64,000 nt of DNA from CAVQRB01 sp963715055. GTDB taxonomy: Bacteria > Pseudomonadota > Alphaproteobacteria > Rhodobacterales > Rhodobacteraceae. The translations under genes and the position numbers were made by a program. The notes below the pieces were generated by a model. That model did no database searches. It saw nothing but the letters and a program-made list of their open reading frames with translations, and had not been told where the DNA came from. Shown piece after piece: positions 43,349 through 52,629 of this stretch. Every line of letters begins with the position of its first letter. The stretch's first letter is position 1. The stretch covers positions 62,001 through 126,000 of the forward strand of contig CAVQRB010000006.1 in NCBI GenBank assembly GCA_963715055.1, in the 5' to 3' direction.

Positions 43349-43861
43349 ATGACAAAATCCAAGAAACTCGACTTCCGTCCGAATGATTTCGTGGTTTACC
43401 CTGCGCATGGCGTGGGCCAGATCATCTCCGTGGAGGAGCAGGAGGTGGCGGGGCTCTCCCTTGAACTCTTCGTGATTTCCTTCGAGAAGGACAAGATGAC
43501 GCTGCGGGTGCCGACGCATAAGGCGACGGAGATCGGGATGCGGGCGCTGAGCTCGCCGGATGTGGTTACGCATGCGATGAAGACGCTCAAGGGCAAGGCC
43601 AAGGTCAAGCGGGCCATGTGGTCGCGCCGGGCGCAGGAGTATGAGCAGAAGATCAACTCTGGCGACCTGATCGCGATCGCCGAAGTGGTGCGCGACCTGC
43701 ACCGCACGGACGATCAGCGCGAGCAGAGCTATTCCGAACGCCAGCTTTATGAAGCTGCGCTGGAGCGCCTGACCCGCGAAGTCGCAGCCGTGGGCGGTGG
43801 CGATGAAATGGCAGCGGCCAAGCAGGTGGGTGACGTTCTTGAAAGCCGCGTTGCGGCCTGA
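43349..43861 (+). CDS. carD: CarD/CdnL-family transcription regulator
   Basis: A 170-residue RNA-polymerase-binding protein that stabilises open complexes, notably at rRNA promoters in studied bacteria. The N-terminal Tudor-like RNAP-interaction domain starts FRPNDFVVYPAHGVGQIISV; the C-terminal half is the helical DNA-binding domain (KTLKGKAKVKRAMWSRRAQE). It is flanked by terminators, so it is monocistronic. Confidence 0.93.
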   Translation: MTKSKKLDFRPNDFVVYPAHGVGQIISVEEQEVAGLSLELFVISFEKDKMTLRVPTHKATEIGMRALSSPDVVTHAMKTLKGKAKVKRAMWSRRAQEYEQKINSGDLIAIAEVVRDLHRTDDQREQSYSERQLYEAALERLTREVAAVGGGDEMAAAKQVGDVLESRVAA

Positions 43862-43887
43862 TCTCCACAAGACGCTTATGAATTGAA

Positions 43888-43917
43888 CCGCGCTCCCTTC
43901 CGGGGGCGCGGTTTTTC
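43888..43917 (+). terminator. Intrinsic terminator after carD
   Basis: An 11-base stem (ACCGCGCTCCC with GGGGGCGCGGT, one wobble) with loop TTCC and four further T residues. It overlaps the last codon of the convergent cobS gene. Confidence 0.85.
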
Positions 43918-44680
43918 ATTGGATCAGCGACATCACAAGTACAGCCAATATGGCGGTTTCTGCGATCTGCTGGGTGGCACCGAGCGTGTCCCCTGTCTGC
44001 CCTGCGATCTTGGCACGGGCGCAGAACCCGCAGAGCAGGGCCGCCAGAAGCATGATGGCAAAGGCAGGGAGCGCCGCTGCACCAAGGCAGATCGCGGCGA
44101 TACCCGCGGCGACCGCCAATCCGGCAAGACAGGAAGCCCGGCTCGGCCTTCCGACGCCTTTTGACAGGCCCGACGCTCTGGCCGGAGGCAAGGCCATCAT
44201 CAGGAGCGGCATGGTCGCACGGGAGAGCGCAGCCGTCGCGATCACGGGCAGCACACCCAAGGGCAGCAGCGTGGCATAGGCATTCCAGCGCAGTCCGGTC
44301 ACAAGGATCAGCGCCAACACGCCGTAGGTGCCGATGCGGCTGTCTTTCATGATCTCAAGGCGGTGCTGCGGGTCCCGCCCTCCCCAGAACCCGTCGGCAG
44401 TATCTGCAAGGCCGTCTTCATGCATGGCACCGCTCAACAGGACCAATGTGGCCAGGAGAACACCGGCTGCAAAGGCCGCGGGCAGTCCGATGGCCAGCAG
44501 GCCGCTGCCCAACACAGCGGCACATCCACCAAGCAAGACCCCTGCCAGCGGGTAGGCCCAGACGGCAGAAGCGCTGCGTGCGAAGGCGGCGGGCGGCAGA
44601 TGCGGCAGGGGCAGGCGCGTCAGCAGCACCAGCGCCACGAGCACTTCCGTCACCTTCCGTGGCATATTGTCGGTTTTCAT
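43916..44680 (-). CDS. cobS: Adenosylcobinamide-GDP ribazoletransferase (cobalamin synthase)
   Basis: A 254-residue integral membrane enzyme that joins alpha-ribazole to adenosylcobinamide-GDP in the last steps of B12 assembly. The conserved acidic motif MHEDGLADTADGFWGG is present, followed by several hydrophobic helices. I start at 44680 (MKTDNMPRK); a longer frame to 44860 would enter cobT. It is divergent from cobT with 82 bases between, too short for a full cobalamin riboswitch, and none is seen. Confidence 0.92.
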   Translation of the reverse strand: MKTDNMPRKVTEVLVALVLLTRLPLPHLPPAAFARSASAVWAYPLAGVLLGGCAAVLGSGLLAIGLPAAFAAGVLLATLVLLSGAMHEDGLADTADGFWGGRDPQHRLEIMKDSRIGTYGVLALILVTGLRWNAYATLLPLGVLPVIATAALSRATMPLLMMALPPARASGLSKGVGRPSRASCLAGLAVAAGIAAICLGAAALPAFAIMLLAALLCGFCARAKIAGQTGDTLGATQQIAETAILAVLVMSLIQ

Positions 44681-44762
44681 GGGCGAGGGGCCTTTCACGG
44701 CTTGCCGGAGCCTTGGCAATGGGTAAAGACGAGGCGTTCCAGTTGCAACAGAGGGTGCCCGC

Positions 44763-45776
44763 ATGACGACCGCTTTTTCCGATCTCGACGGGTTTCGTGA
44801 CGCCCTTGCGGCCCTGCCACAGGCTGATGCCGCCGCCACCGCAGCCGCCGCAGCTCGCAACGGACAGCTGACGAAACCGCCTGCTGCGTTGGGGCGTCTG
44901 GAAGATCTCGCGATCTGGTATGCCGGTTGGCGCGGTCAGGAGAAACCGCAGGTCGCCCATCCGCAGATCATCGTTTTCGCGGGCAACCACGGTGTCGCGG
45001 CGCAGGGAGTGTCGGCATTTCCGCCCGAAGTCACGGCGCAGATGGTGTTGAATTTCGAGCATGGCGGTGCGGCGATCAACCAGCTGGCGAGGACTTTCGG
45101 GGCGCGGCTCGATGTGCATCCGCTGTCGCTCGATACCCCGACGGCGGATTTCACTGCGGGCCCGGCGATGACCGAGGCGGAGCTTCTGGAGGCCCTTTCG
45201 ATCGGCTGGACCGCTGTCGACCCGGCGGCGGATGTTCTGGTGGTCGGGGAAATGGGGATTGGCAACACGACATCCGCCGCAGCCCTCGCGGCGGCTCTCT
45301 TCGGTGGCGATGCGGCGGAATGGGTCGGACGCGGCACTGGGGTGGATGATCACGGCCTTGCGACCAAGACGCGCGTCGTGGGTGAGGGGCTTGCGCGCCA
45401 CGCAGGCAAGGGCGATGGGCTCGAGATGCTGCGCCGGCTTGGCGGGCGCGAGTTGGCCGCCATGGCCGGGGCGATCGCGCGGGCGCGCGCGGCGCGCATC
45501 CCGGTGCTCCTCGATGGGTTCATCTGTTGCGCGGCCGCAGCAGCGCTTGAGAAGACGACGCCTGGTGCTCTGGATCACTGCGCGGCGGGGCATCTCAGCG
45601 CCGAAGGTGCGCACGGCCGTATGCTGGAGGCGCTCGGCAAGCAACCGCTTCTGTCACTGGGCCTTCGCCTCGGCGAAGCCTCGGGGGGCGCCCTGGCGCT
45701 GGGAGTGCTGAAAGCCTCCGTCGCCTGCCTCAGCGGCATGGCGACTTTCGCCGAAGCCGGTGTCTCGGACGGCTGA
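44763..45776 (+). CDS. cobT: Nicotinate-nucleotide-dimethylbenzimidazole phosphoribosyltransferase
   Basis: The 337-residue enzyme makes alpha-ribazole phosphate, the lower ligand used by CobS. Visible motifs are VFAGNHGVAAQGVSAFPPEV near residue 78 and the phosphate-binding GEMGIGNTTSAAALAAAL. It is divergent from its pathway partner cobS and ends four bases before the convergent antiporter gene. Confidence 0.94.
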   Translation: MTTAFSDLDGFRDALAALPQADAAATAAAAARNGQLTKPPAALGRLEDLAIWYAGWRGQEKPQVAHPQIIVFAGNHGVAAQGVSAFPPEVTAQMVLNFEHGGAAINQLARTFGARLDVHPLSLDTPTADFTAGPAMTEAELLEALSIGWTAVDPAADVLVVGEMGIGNTTSAAALAAALFGGDAAEWVGRGTGVDDHGLATKTRVVGEGLARHAGKGDGLEMLRRLGGRELAAMAGAIARARAARIPVLLDGFICCAAAAALEKTTPGALDHCAAGHLSAEGAHGRMLEALGKQPLLSLGLRLGEASGGALALGVLKASVACLSGMATFAEAGVSDG

Positions 45777-45780
45777 TCGC

Positions 45781-47658
45781 TCAGCCGACTTCGGCGTTCT
45801 TGTCGCTCTGCCGGACCAGCGCGGCTTCCAACTCGCGGTGCAATTCCTTGGTGCGCTCCACATAAGCCTTGTTCTGGCTCGGCGGCACCATCGGATCCCA
45901 GAGTTCCGCCAGTTGTTGCACGGTTTCGCGGTCGTGGTCGTAGAAGAGCCGCTCCATCTCCGCAGCCTCGTAATCCGTCAGCCCCATGTTCTCGAGCACA
46001 TAGCGCCCCGCGCGCAGAGCACTGTCGAATACCTCGCGCACGATGTCATCGGCCCCGGCCTGATAGAGCTTGTAGACATGGGTCCGGTCGTAGGCGCGTG
46101 AGATGATGTGCAGATCGGGGCGCTCCTTGCGCGCATAGGCGACAAGCTTGAGCGCGGCCTCCTGATCGTCGAGCGCCACCACCAGAACGCTGGCCTTCTG
46201 CAATCCAGCGGCGCGCAGGATGTCGGGGCGGGTGGGATCGCCGAGAAAGCCCTTGAACCCGAAGCGGCGCATCACCGAAATGGTCTCCATGTTGTTGTCG
46301 AGCACAACGGTCTTGAAGCCGCTGGCCTGCACGAGGCGGTTCACGATCTGACCAAAGCGCCCGATGCCCGCGATGATGACCGGACCCTGCTCGTCGATCT
46401 CGTCGTCGGGATGCTGCTCCTCTGCGGCCGAGTCCCGTTTCGACACATAGTCGTAGAGCACGAACAGCAGCGGCTGGATCAGCATCGTCAGGGCGACCAC
46501 GAGCAGCAGTGTCTCGGCGATCGCCAGAGGGATCACGCTTTGCTTGACCGAAAACGATACCAGAACGAAGCCGAATTCGCCCGCCTGCGCCAACCCGAGC
46601 GCAAAGAGCCACTGATCGCGGCCACGCAGCCGGAAGGCTTTGGCGAGGGCAAAGAGGATCAGCCCTTTGACGATGATGACCAGCAGCGCCATGGAGATGA
46701 TCGCGGTGGCATCTTCGAACAGCAGCACGAAATTGATGCCCGCCCCCACGGTGATGAAGAACAGCCCGAGCAGCAGCCCCTTGAAGGGCTCCAAGTCGGT
46801 CTCGAGTTCATGGCGGAATTCCGAACTTGCCAGAACAACGCCCGCAAGGAAGGCACCAAGCGCCGGCGAGATCCCGACCAGAGTCATCAGGAACGAAATC
46901 CCCACAACGATCAGCAAGGCTGATGCCGTGTACATCTCCCGCAGACGAGAGGCGTGAATGAAGCGGAAAAGCGGTCGGGTCAGGAAGACGCCCGCAAGAA
47001 TGATCGAGCCGATGGCAGCGATGGTAACCAGGGTGACACCCCAGCCCGGCAGCCCGTCTACAAGCGAGAGCGAATGGTGCCCGTCGCCATGGGCGGCGTC
47101 CGCGATGCGCTGTATCGAGCCATCCGCCGCAAGTATCGGGGGAAAAGATATTGCAAGAAGCGGCAGGAAAGCGAGGATCGGGATCACGGCGATGTCCTGC
47201 GCCAGAAGCACGGAAAAGATGTTGCGCCCGCCATTGGTCTGCATCAGGCCCTTTTCCGACAGGGTCTGGAGCACGATCGCGGTCGAACTGAGCGACAGCG
47301 TGAGACCTATGGCGAGGGCGACGCCCCAGTCCTGATCATAGGCCATGGCGATGCCCATCAAGGCGAAAGTGCTCAAAGCGATCTGCAAGCCACCAAGGCC
47401 CAGCAGCTTGTGCCGCATGTCCCAAAGCGCGCGGGGCTCAAGCTCGAGCCCGATGAGAAACAGCATCATCACCACACCGAATTCCGCGAAATGCTGCAGT
47501 GCCTCGGTCTCCGAGCCGACAAGCCCGAGCACTGGCCCGATCAGGATCCCCGCCGCGAGATAGCCCAGCACCGAGCCGAGGCCCAGGCGCGAGGCGATAG
47601 GCACCGCAAGGACGGCGGCGGCCAGATAGATCGAGGCTTGGTAGAGGAAACCTTCCAT
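45781..47658 (-). CDS. CPA2-family K+/H+ antiporter, Kef type
   Basis: A 625-residue membrane protein: about 12 transmembrane helices forming an Na+/H+-exchanger-type domain (residues ~1-390), then a cytosolic RCK/TrkA-N domain with the nucleotide-binding motif VIIAGIGRFGQIVNRL and a C-terminal helical tail. It probably exports K+ in exchange for H+ under ligand control. It lies 30 bases downstream of an Lrp regulator gene on the same strand and may be co-transcribed with it. Confidence 0.88.
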   Translation of the reverse strand: MEGFLYQASIYLAAAVLAVPIASRLGLGSVLGYLAAGILIGPVLGLVGSETEALQHFAEFGVVMMLFLIGLELEPRALWDMRHKLLGLGGLQIALSTFALMGIAMAYDQDWGVALAIGLTLSLSSTAIVLQTLSEKGLMQTNGGRNIFSVLLAQDIAVIPILAFLPLLAISFPPILAADGSIQRIADAAHGDGHHSLSLVDGLPGWGVTLVTIAAIGSIILAGVFLTRPLFRFIHASRLREMYTASALLIVVGISFLMTLVGISPALGAFLAGVVLASSEFRHELETDLEPFKGLLLGLFFITVGAGINFVLLFEDATAIISMALLVIIVKGLILFALAKAFRLRGRDQWLFALGLAQAGEFGFVLVSFSVKQSVIPLAIAETLLLVVALTMLIQPLLFVLYDYVSKRDSAAEEQHPDDEIDEQGPVIIAGIGRFGQIVNRLVQASGFKTVVLDNNMETISVMRRFGFKGFLGDPTRPDILRAAGLQKASVLVVALDDQEAALKLVAYARKERPDLHIISRAYDRTHVYKLYQAGADDIVREVFDSALRAGRYVLENMGLTDYEAAEMERLFYDHDRETVQQLAELWDPMVPPSQNKAYVERTKELHRELEAALVRQSDKNAEVG

Positions 47659-47688
47659 GGGGCGGGTGTTCTCCTTCTTGGTGTGGGG

Positions 47689-48144
47689 TCAGGTCGGCAG
47701 TGGACCGTCGACCTTGAGCTGATCCATGACAATCTGGCTATGGACGCGGGCAACGGCGGGATGGGGGAGAAGGACGTCGTGGATCAGCGTGTTGAGCGCC
47801 GGCAAATCGGCGCAGTACACGCGCAGCAGATAATCAGCATCCCCGGTCATTGTCCATGCACCGGTGATCTCGGGACGCGTATGCACGAGACGGGCGAAGC
47901 TTCTGGAATGCTCCGGCCCGTGCACACCGAGATGCACCTGCACGAATCCTTGCACGTTGAGGCCAAGCTGGCCCGGATCGAGCCGCGCGACATAGCCGCG
48001 AATATAGCCTTCGCTCTCGAGCCGCTGACGCCGACGCCCGGCCTGGCTGGACGAGAGATTGAGCATCTCTCCCAGTTCCTGCGCCGTCAGATGGGCGTTT
48101 TTCTGCAGCGCCGACAGCAGTCGGACGTCCGTTGTGTCAAGCAT
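47689..48144 (-). CDS. Lrp/AsnC-family transcriptional regulator
   Basis: A 151-residue feast/famine regulator: an N-terminal helix-turn-helix (LTAQELGEMLNLSSSQAGRR) and a C-terminal ligand-binding RAM domain (GAWTMTGDADYLLRVYCADL). It is divergent from hppD with 157 bases between, where a palindrome lies. Regulation of hppD by an aromatic amino acid is a reasonable inference from position. Confidence 0.92.
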   Translation of the reverse strand: MLDTTDVRLLSALQKNAHLTAQELGEMLNLSSSQAGRRRQRLESEGYIRGYVARLDPGQLGLNVQGFVQVHLGVHGPEHSRSFARLVHTRPEITGAWTMTGDADYLLRVYCADLPALNTLIHDVLLPHPAVARVHSQIVMDQLKVDGPLPT

Positions 48145-48212
48145 CGTGCGCGTCTTTTTCCTAGTTCATTAGTTTTATGCGGGAAACGCGCGTCAAATAC
48201 CAGAAAGAAGCG

Positions 48213-48232
48213 GCATTTTGCGCGAAAAATGC
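48213..48232. promoter_or_regulatory. Palindrome between lrp and hppD, candidate Lrp/AsnC site
   Basis: GCATTTT and AAAATGC form a perfect 7-base inverted repeat with a 6-base centre, in the AT-rich divergent promoter region. Lrp/AsnC regulators often bind such AT-flanked palindromes. Confidence 0.4.
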
Positions 48233-48301
48233 AGGAAAAATGACGTATCTTTCATGCAGCGCGGATATTTTCCGCTCATTCCCTGTCCGGAGTCCGTTGC
48301 C

Positions 48302-49396
48302 ATGGGTCCTTTTCCGCATAACGCCCCGAAATCCGTGATCAGCGCCGAGAATCCGGCTGGTACGGATGGGTTCGAATTCGTGGAGTTTGCCCATCCCGAA
48401 CCGCAGGAGCTGCGCGATCTCTTTGCGCGCATGGGGTACAGCCATGTTGCCAATCACAAATCAAAGCCCATCGAACTCTGGCAGCAGGGCGACATCACCT
48501 ATGTGCTCAATGCCGATCCCGAAGGTTTTGCCGCGCGTTTCGTAAAAGAGCACGGGCCTTGCGCGCCTTCCATGGGCTGGCGCGTGGTGGATGCCGAGCA
48601 CGCCTTCACGCAGGCGGTTGCCAAGGGTGCGACGCCCTATAGGGGCGAGGGCAAGCTGCTCGACGTCCCCGCGATCATCGGCATTGGCGGTTCGCTGCTC
48701 TATTTCGTGGATCAGTATTACGACACCAGCCCCTATAATGCGGAATACGACTGGATCGGGCAGTCCAAACCGGCAGGGGTCGGTTTCTACTATCTCGATC
48801 ACCTCACGCACAATGTCCACAAGGGCAACATGGACAAATGGTTCCGCTTTTACGGGGATCTCTTCAAGTTCCGCGAGATCCGCTTCTTCGATATCGAAGG
48901 CAAGTTCACCGGCCTGCTCAGCCGCGCGCTGACCTCGCCTTGCGGGCGCATCCGCATCCCGATCAACGAGGACCGGGGTGAAACCGGGCAGATCGTGTCC
49001 TACCTGAAGAAATACAACGGCGAGGGCATCCAGCACATCGCGGTCGGCGCTCATGACATATACGACAGCACCGACGAGATCGCGGCGCGCGGGCTGAAGT
49101 TCATGCCCGGTCCCCCGGATGCCTATTACGCGCTGAGCCATGAACGGGTCATCGGCCACAGCGAGCCTGTGGAGCGTATGAAGAAACACGGCATCCTGAT
49201 TGACGGCGAAGGGGTGGTCGATGGCGGCGAGACCAGGATCCTGCTCCAGATATTTTCAAAGACCGTGATCGGGCCGATCTTCTTCGAGTTCATCGAGCGC
49301 AAGGGCGATGACGGTTTCGGGGAAGGCAACTTCAAGGCCCTGTTCGAGAGCATCGAGCAGGAGCAGATCGACACCGGCGAGATCGTTGCAAAATGA
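48302..49396 (+). CDS. hppD: 4-hydroxyphenylpyruvate dioxygenase
   Basis: The 364-residue Fe(II) dioxygenase converts 4-hydroxyphenylpyruvate to homogentisate in tyrosine catabolism. Two VOC-type halves are visible. The metal ligands lie in YLDHLTHNVHKGNM (His), GIQHIAVGAHDIY (His) and FFEFIERKGDDGFGEGNF (Glu), and the last motif is diagnostic. Start ATG 48302 has GGAG 9 bases upstream; upstream in-frame ATGs are unsupported. Homogentisate dioxygenase is not in the window. Confidence 0.95.
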   Translation: MGPFPHNAPKSVISAENPAGTDGFEFVEFAHPEPQELRDLFARMGYSHVANHKSKPIELWQQGDITYVLNADPEGFAARFVKEHGPCAPSMGWRVVDAEHAFTQAVAKGATPYRGEGKLLDVPAIIGIGGSLLYFVDQYYDTSPYNAEYDWIGQSKPAGVGFYYLDHLTHNVHKGNMDKWFRFYGDLFKFREIRFFDIEGKFTGLLSRALTSPCGRIRIPINEDRGETGQIVSYLKKYNGEGIQHIAVGAHDIYDSTDEIAARGLKFMPGPPDAYYALSHERVIGHSEPVERMKKHGILIDGEGVVDGGETRILLQIFSKTVIGPIFFEFIERKGDDGFGEGNFKALFESIEQEQIDTGEIVAK

Positions 49397-49494
49397 ATTC
49401 GAGGCGCAAGGGGAGCGGGTGGATTTCCGCGGGATCAAGGGTCAAGTATCTAAGGATCATCGCACCGTAAGCGCTGATTTCGCGACTTGCCTCG

Positions 49495-51720
49495 TCAGCC
49501 TTTCGGCATCTTCAGCACGATGTTCCGGCTGCCCTTCTGATACCGCAACTCCTCGTCACCGATGGCGGATATCCGGCCGCCGTCGATGCGGTCTCCCACC
49601 TGAACCTTCTGGAATCGCCCGTTTGGCAGCCGCACCAGCGCGCGCCGGTCCGAGGGCTTGCCGTAGATGCCGATCAGGTTCAGCTGGCGCAGGTTGATCG
49701 CGTTCTTGACGGTCGCCTCGCGCGACACCGATGCGCTGGAGGGGATGTTGGGCGTGACGTTGCGGGGAGCCACGCTGGCAACGCGCACTTCCGGCTCGGA
49801 GTCTTCCTCCTCGGCTTCCTCCGCCGTTGCGCGCTCCACGATCTGGCCGAAATTCTTGGGCCGGGCGTCGGGACGCAGCGAGGCGGCGACAGCCTGGTCG
49901 GTAGCGGTCGCAAGGGCGGTTTCGGCGTTCGCGCTGCCCAGCGGTGCTGCGGCATTCGCGGCTTCAATCGGCACGAGGCTCGCCGCAGCAAGGGCCGCCA
50001 CTTGCGCCGCGATCGGGCGTTCGCGCGGGCGCAACTGGCTCAGTTCGGACCGTGTCAGCCCGTCGAGGTTCGCCCGCTCGGTCGTCTCGATCAGATCCGC
50101 GGGGCGCGATTGCGGACGGACTGTCGCGAGTTCGGGGCGCAGCGGGGCGGTTGCTTCTGCAATCGGCTCGGGCACGGGGCGTTCGGGTGGCCGCGCGGGG
50201 GGGGCTCCCGCGATGACGCGTACCCCGTCGGGGTTCAGTGTGCCGACTTCCGATGGCGTGACAAGCCCGCGTTCGTCGAGCGCGAAGATCGTGCCGGGGG
50301 CTGCGGGCGACGGCGGAGAGGAAAAGCCCAGATCGAAACCTTCCACTGCCACTGCCGGCAGGGCCACGGCGTCAAACGCGGGGCTGACCGGGTCGATGCT
50401 GGGCACGTAGAGATCATCGGTACTCGTGGAAGGGGGCGAGGCGGGCACGTCGGGCGCCAATGGCCAGATGCCGGTGACCGCATAGGCGGCGCGCAGGGCG
50501 TCGTCGGTCAAGGCAACCGGCGCCTCAGGCTCAACCGGTTCGGGATCGCGCAGCGCATTGAGCACGGCGGCGTCCTCATCGGTCAGGCCAGTCTCCAGCG
50601 ATGCCTGCTCCACAACAGCCTCGGGCGCGGGCGCCGCAATCTCGGGAAGCGGTGGTTCCGCCACTACGGGGGCAGTTGCGGGGGCCACGAAGTCTCTGGC
50701 TTCGATCTGCGTGGAGCCGGACAACCCGCGGTCGAACCATCCAGAGACAACCGGTGCGATGCTGGTCGATGCCCAGACTGCCAGCCCGGCCAGAAACAGC
50801 ATCAGAAGCGCCATAAGGATCAGCAGCCGCCGGGCCGAATTGCCGCGTTGCGCAGGCACCGGGAAGGCCCCGAGTGGTTCTTCCTCGACCGCCAACGGAA
50901 CGCGCCGTTCCGCCACCGGGGCAGGCGCCGCCGGGATACGCCTTTTCTCGGGGGCAGGCGCTGCTGCCAGAGCGACGGGTGCTGCCTTGAGCGCAGGAGC
51001 TGTCAACGGCGGGGCAGGTCTCTTGCCCGCGTCGGGAACGCGGGCGCTTTGCGGCAGTTCGATCGGTCTGCGCCGGCTGCTGAAACCGGGCAGTTTCCGC
51101 ACCTCGTCGCTTGCCAGCGCCATGTTCGGCGTGTCCACCTGGGAGTTGTTGTCCACCTCCGCGGGTCCTGCATGCTTGCCGGTGACGACGGTCGACATGC
51201 TGTCGGGCGTGACGCTCTCGCCCTCTTCCAGCAACGTCGCGGCGACCTTTGTGGGACCAAAATACGGTTCTCCGACAAAGGCCCCGTCATCCGGCACTGC
51301 GACGAAACTCACGGGGTGGAACCGGTGCTCGCAGGCGAAACTTTCCGCCTCGTCCAGCGTCTCGAGCGCGACGGCCGCCACATGGGTCCGGTCCCCGTCG
51401 ACGGAGATGTCGAAGGCGAGATCCGCGACTGAGTAGGGCGTGGCCCCATCCAGTGCAGCCTCTGCAGCCTTGCGCCTCGCCTCGACAGGCATGTCGGGTG
51501 TCTCGATGGTGAGATATCGGATCTGGCTGTTGGGAATCACCAGCTTGGTGCGTACACCGCCCGGTTCCAGACTGGCCGCCGTGCGCCGCAGAACCGCCAG
51601 TTCCGAGGCCAGCGACACCGCGTCCAGATCCACATCGCCCACGGCGCGCCAGCCCGATGCGGCGCGGTGCAGCAGGCGGATGCCGTCAAGCGACAGGGAA
51701 AGGGCGAAATTCGGCTTCAT
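49495..51720 (-). CDS. Large inner-membrane protein combining a PilM/GspL-like N-terminus and a GspC/PilP-like C-terminus
   Basis: A 741-residue protein of unknown function. Residues 1-150 (SLSLDGIRLLHRAASGWRAV, LVIPNSQIRYLTIETPDM) resemble the actin-like cytoplasmic domain of PilM/GspL. One transmembrane helix (RRLLILMALLMLFLAGLAVW) is near 298-317. A long Pro/Ala/Glu-rich periplasmic stretch follows. The last ~75 residues (LNLIGIYGKPSDRRALVRL, VQVGDRIDGGRISAIGDEEL) resemble the homology-region domain of GspC/PilP. No other secretion or pilus genes adjoin. The fusion reading is inference. Confidence 0.6.
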   Translation of the reverse strand: MKPNFALSLSLDGIRLLHRAASGWRAVGDVDLDAVSLASELAVLRRTAASLEPGGVRTKLVIPNSQIRYLTIETPDMPVEARRKAAEAALDGATPYSVADLAFDISVDGDRTHVAAVALETLDEAESFACEHRFHPVSFVAVPDDGAFVGEPYFGPTKVAATLLEEGESVTPDSMSTVVTGKHAGPAEVDNNSQVDTPNMALASDEVRKLPGFSSRRRPIELPQSARVPDAGKRPAPPLTAPALKAAPVALAAAPAPEKRRIPAAPAPVAERRVPLAVEEEPLGAFPVPAQRGNSARRLLILMALLMLFLAGLAVWASTSIAPVVSGWFDRGLSGSTQIEARDFVAPATAPVVAEPPLPEIAAPAPEAVVEQASLETGLTDEDAAVLNALRDPEPVEPEAPVALTDDALRAAYAVTGIWPLAPDVPASPPSTSTDDLYVPSIDPVSPAFDAVALPAVAVEGFDLGFSSPPSPAAPGTIFALDERGLVTPSEVGTLNPDGVRVIAGAPPARPPERPVPEPIAEATAPLRPELATVRPQSRPADLIETTERANLDGLTRSELSQLRPRERPIAAQVAALAAASLVPIEAANAAAPLGSANAETALATATDQAVAASLRPDARPKNFGQIVERATAEEAEEEDSEPEVRVASVAPRNVTPNIPSSASVSREATVKNAINLRQLNLIGIYGKPSDRRALVRLPNGRFQKVQVGDRIDGGRISAIGDEELRYQKGSRNIVLKMPKG

Positions 51721-51882
51721 GCTTGGCCTTCTAGCAGGGGCCGGGGCGGAATTACATAAGCACCGGTGACGCTTTCAATACTACAGCAGGTATTTGCCCA
51801 AGGAAAGAACATCGACAGGTTGCGGGCTTGCCGATTTCGTGACGATGATGACCCGTGATCGTCAGCTATCGGGAGAAGACAC

Positions 51883-52578
51883 ATGAAACGGATCATTGCA
51901 GCCTTCGCGATCTGCCTTGCCACGGCCACGCTCGCCGGTGCCGAGGAGGCGCGGATCATCACGACCACGGGCATGGGCAGCGTTGAGCGCGCGCCAGACA
52001 TGGCGATGGTGTCGCTGGGCGTGACCCATCAGGCGCCGCAGGCCGCCGATGCCTTGGCAGCGACATCGACCGGCGTGGCGGTGGTGCTGGACCGGTTGGC
52101 GGAAGCCAGCGTCGCCGAGCGCGACGTCCAGACCGGCACGATCTCGCTGCAACCGCTCTGGTCAAACCGCGGCGGTCAGGAACCTTCGGAGCCACAGATC
52201 ACCGGCTATGTCGCGCGTAACAGTGTGACGGTTCGAGTGCGCGATCTGTCGGTGCTCGGCGGCCTGCTCGACGCGATGGTGCGGGACGGCGCCAATACCT
52301 TCGACGGGTTGAGTTTCGCCCTGCAGGATCCGGAGCCTGCCATGGCGGAGGCCCGCGCCGCTGCCGTCAGGGACGCGATGGCGCGGGCGGCACAATTGGC
52401 GGAGGCGGCGGGCGTCGTTCTGGGGCCGGTGCAGTCGATCACGGAAGGTGGCGCATCCTTTGCCCCGCGCATGGAAATGGCCGCCGCGCGGATGTCGGAC
52501 GCCGGGGGCGTTCCCGTTGCACCGGGTGAACTCAGCATCTCGGCTCAGGTCACGATGGTCTTCGCGATCGCCGACTAG
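51883..52578 (+). CDS. Secreted SIMPL-domain (DUF541) protein
   Basis: A 231-residue protein with a signal peptide (RIIAAFAICLATATLAGA) and a SIMPL domain, beginning IITTTGMGSVERAPDMAMVS and including VTVRVRDLSVLGGLLDAMV. The family forms periplasmic oligomers linked to stress tolerance, with no defined biochemical activity. Divergent from the 741-residue membrane protein gene. Confidence 0.85.
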   Translation: MKRIIAAFAICLATATLAGAEEARIITTTGMGSVERAPDMAMVSLGVTHQAPQAADALAATSTGVAVVLDRLAEASVAERDVQTGTISLQPLWSNRGGQEPSEPQITGYVARNSVTVRVRDLSVLGGLLDAMVRDGANTFDGLSFALQDPEPAMAEARAAAVRDAMARAAQLAEAAGVVLGPVQSITEGGASFAPRMEMAAARMSDAGGVPVAPGELSISAQVTMVFAIAD

Positions 52579-52600
52579 GCCGAGGCTCTTGCAGGGCAGC

Positions 52601-52620
52601 CCCCGGAGCGGACTCCGGGG
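52601..52620. terminator. Hairpin between convergent SIMPL and metY genes
   Basis: CCCCGGAG and CTCCGGGG form an 8-base perfect stem with loop CGGA, midway between two convergent genes. It has no T-tract on either side, so it is a weak or U-less terminator. Confidence 0.45.
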
Positions 52621-52629
52621 ACCGGCGCT

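Noticed and set aside
44681..44762. Cobalamin riboswitch between cobS and cobT
   Set aside because: The 82-base gap is too short and lacks the conserved B12-box.
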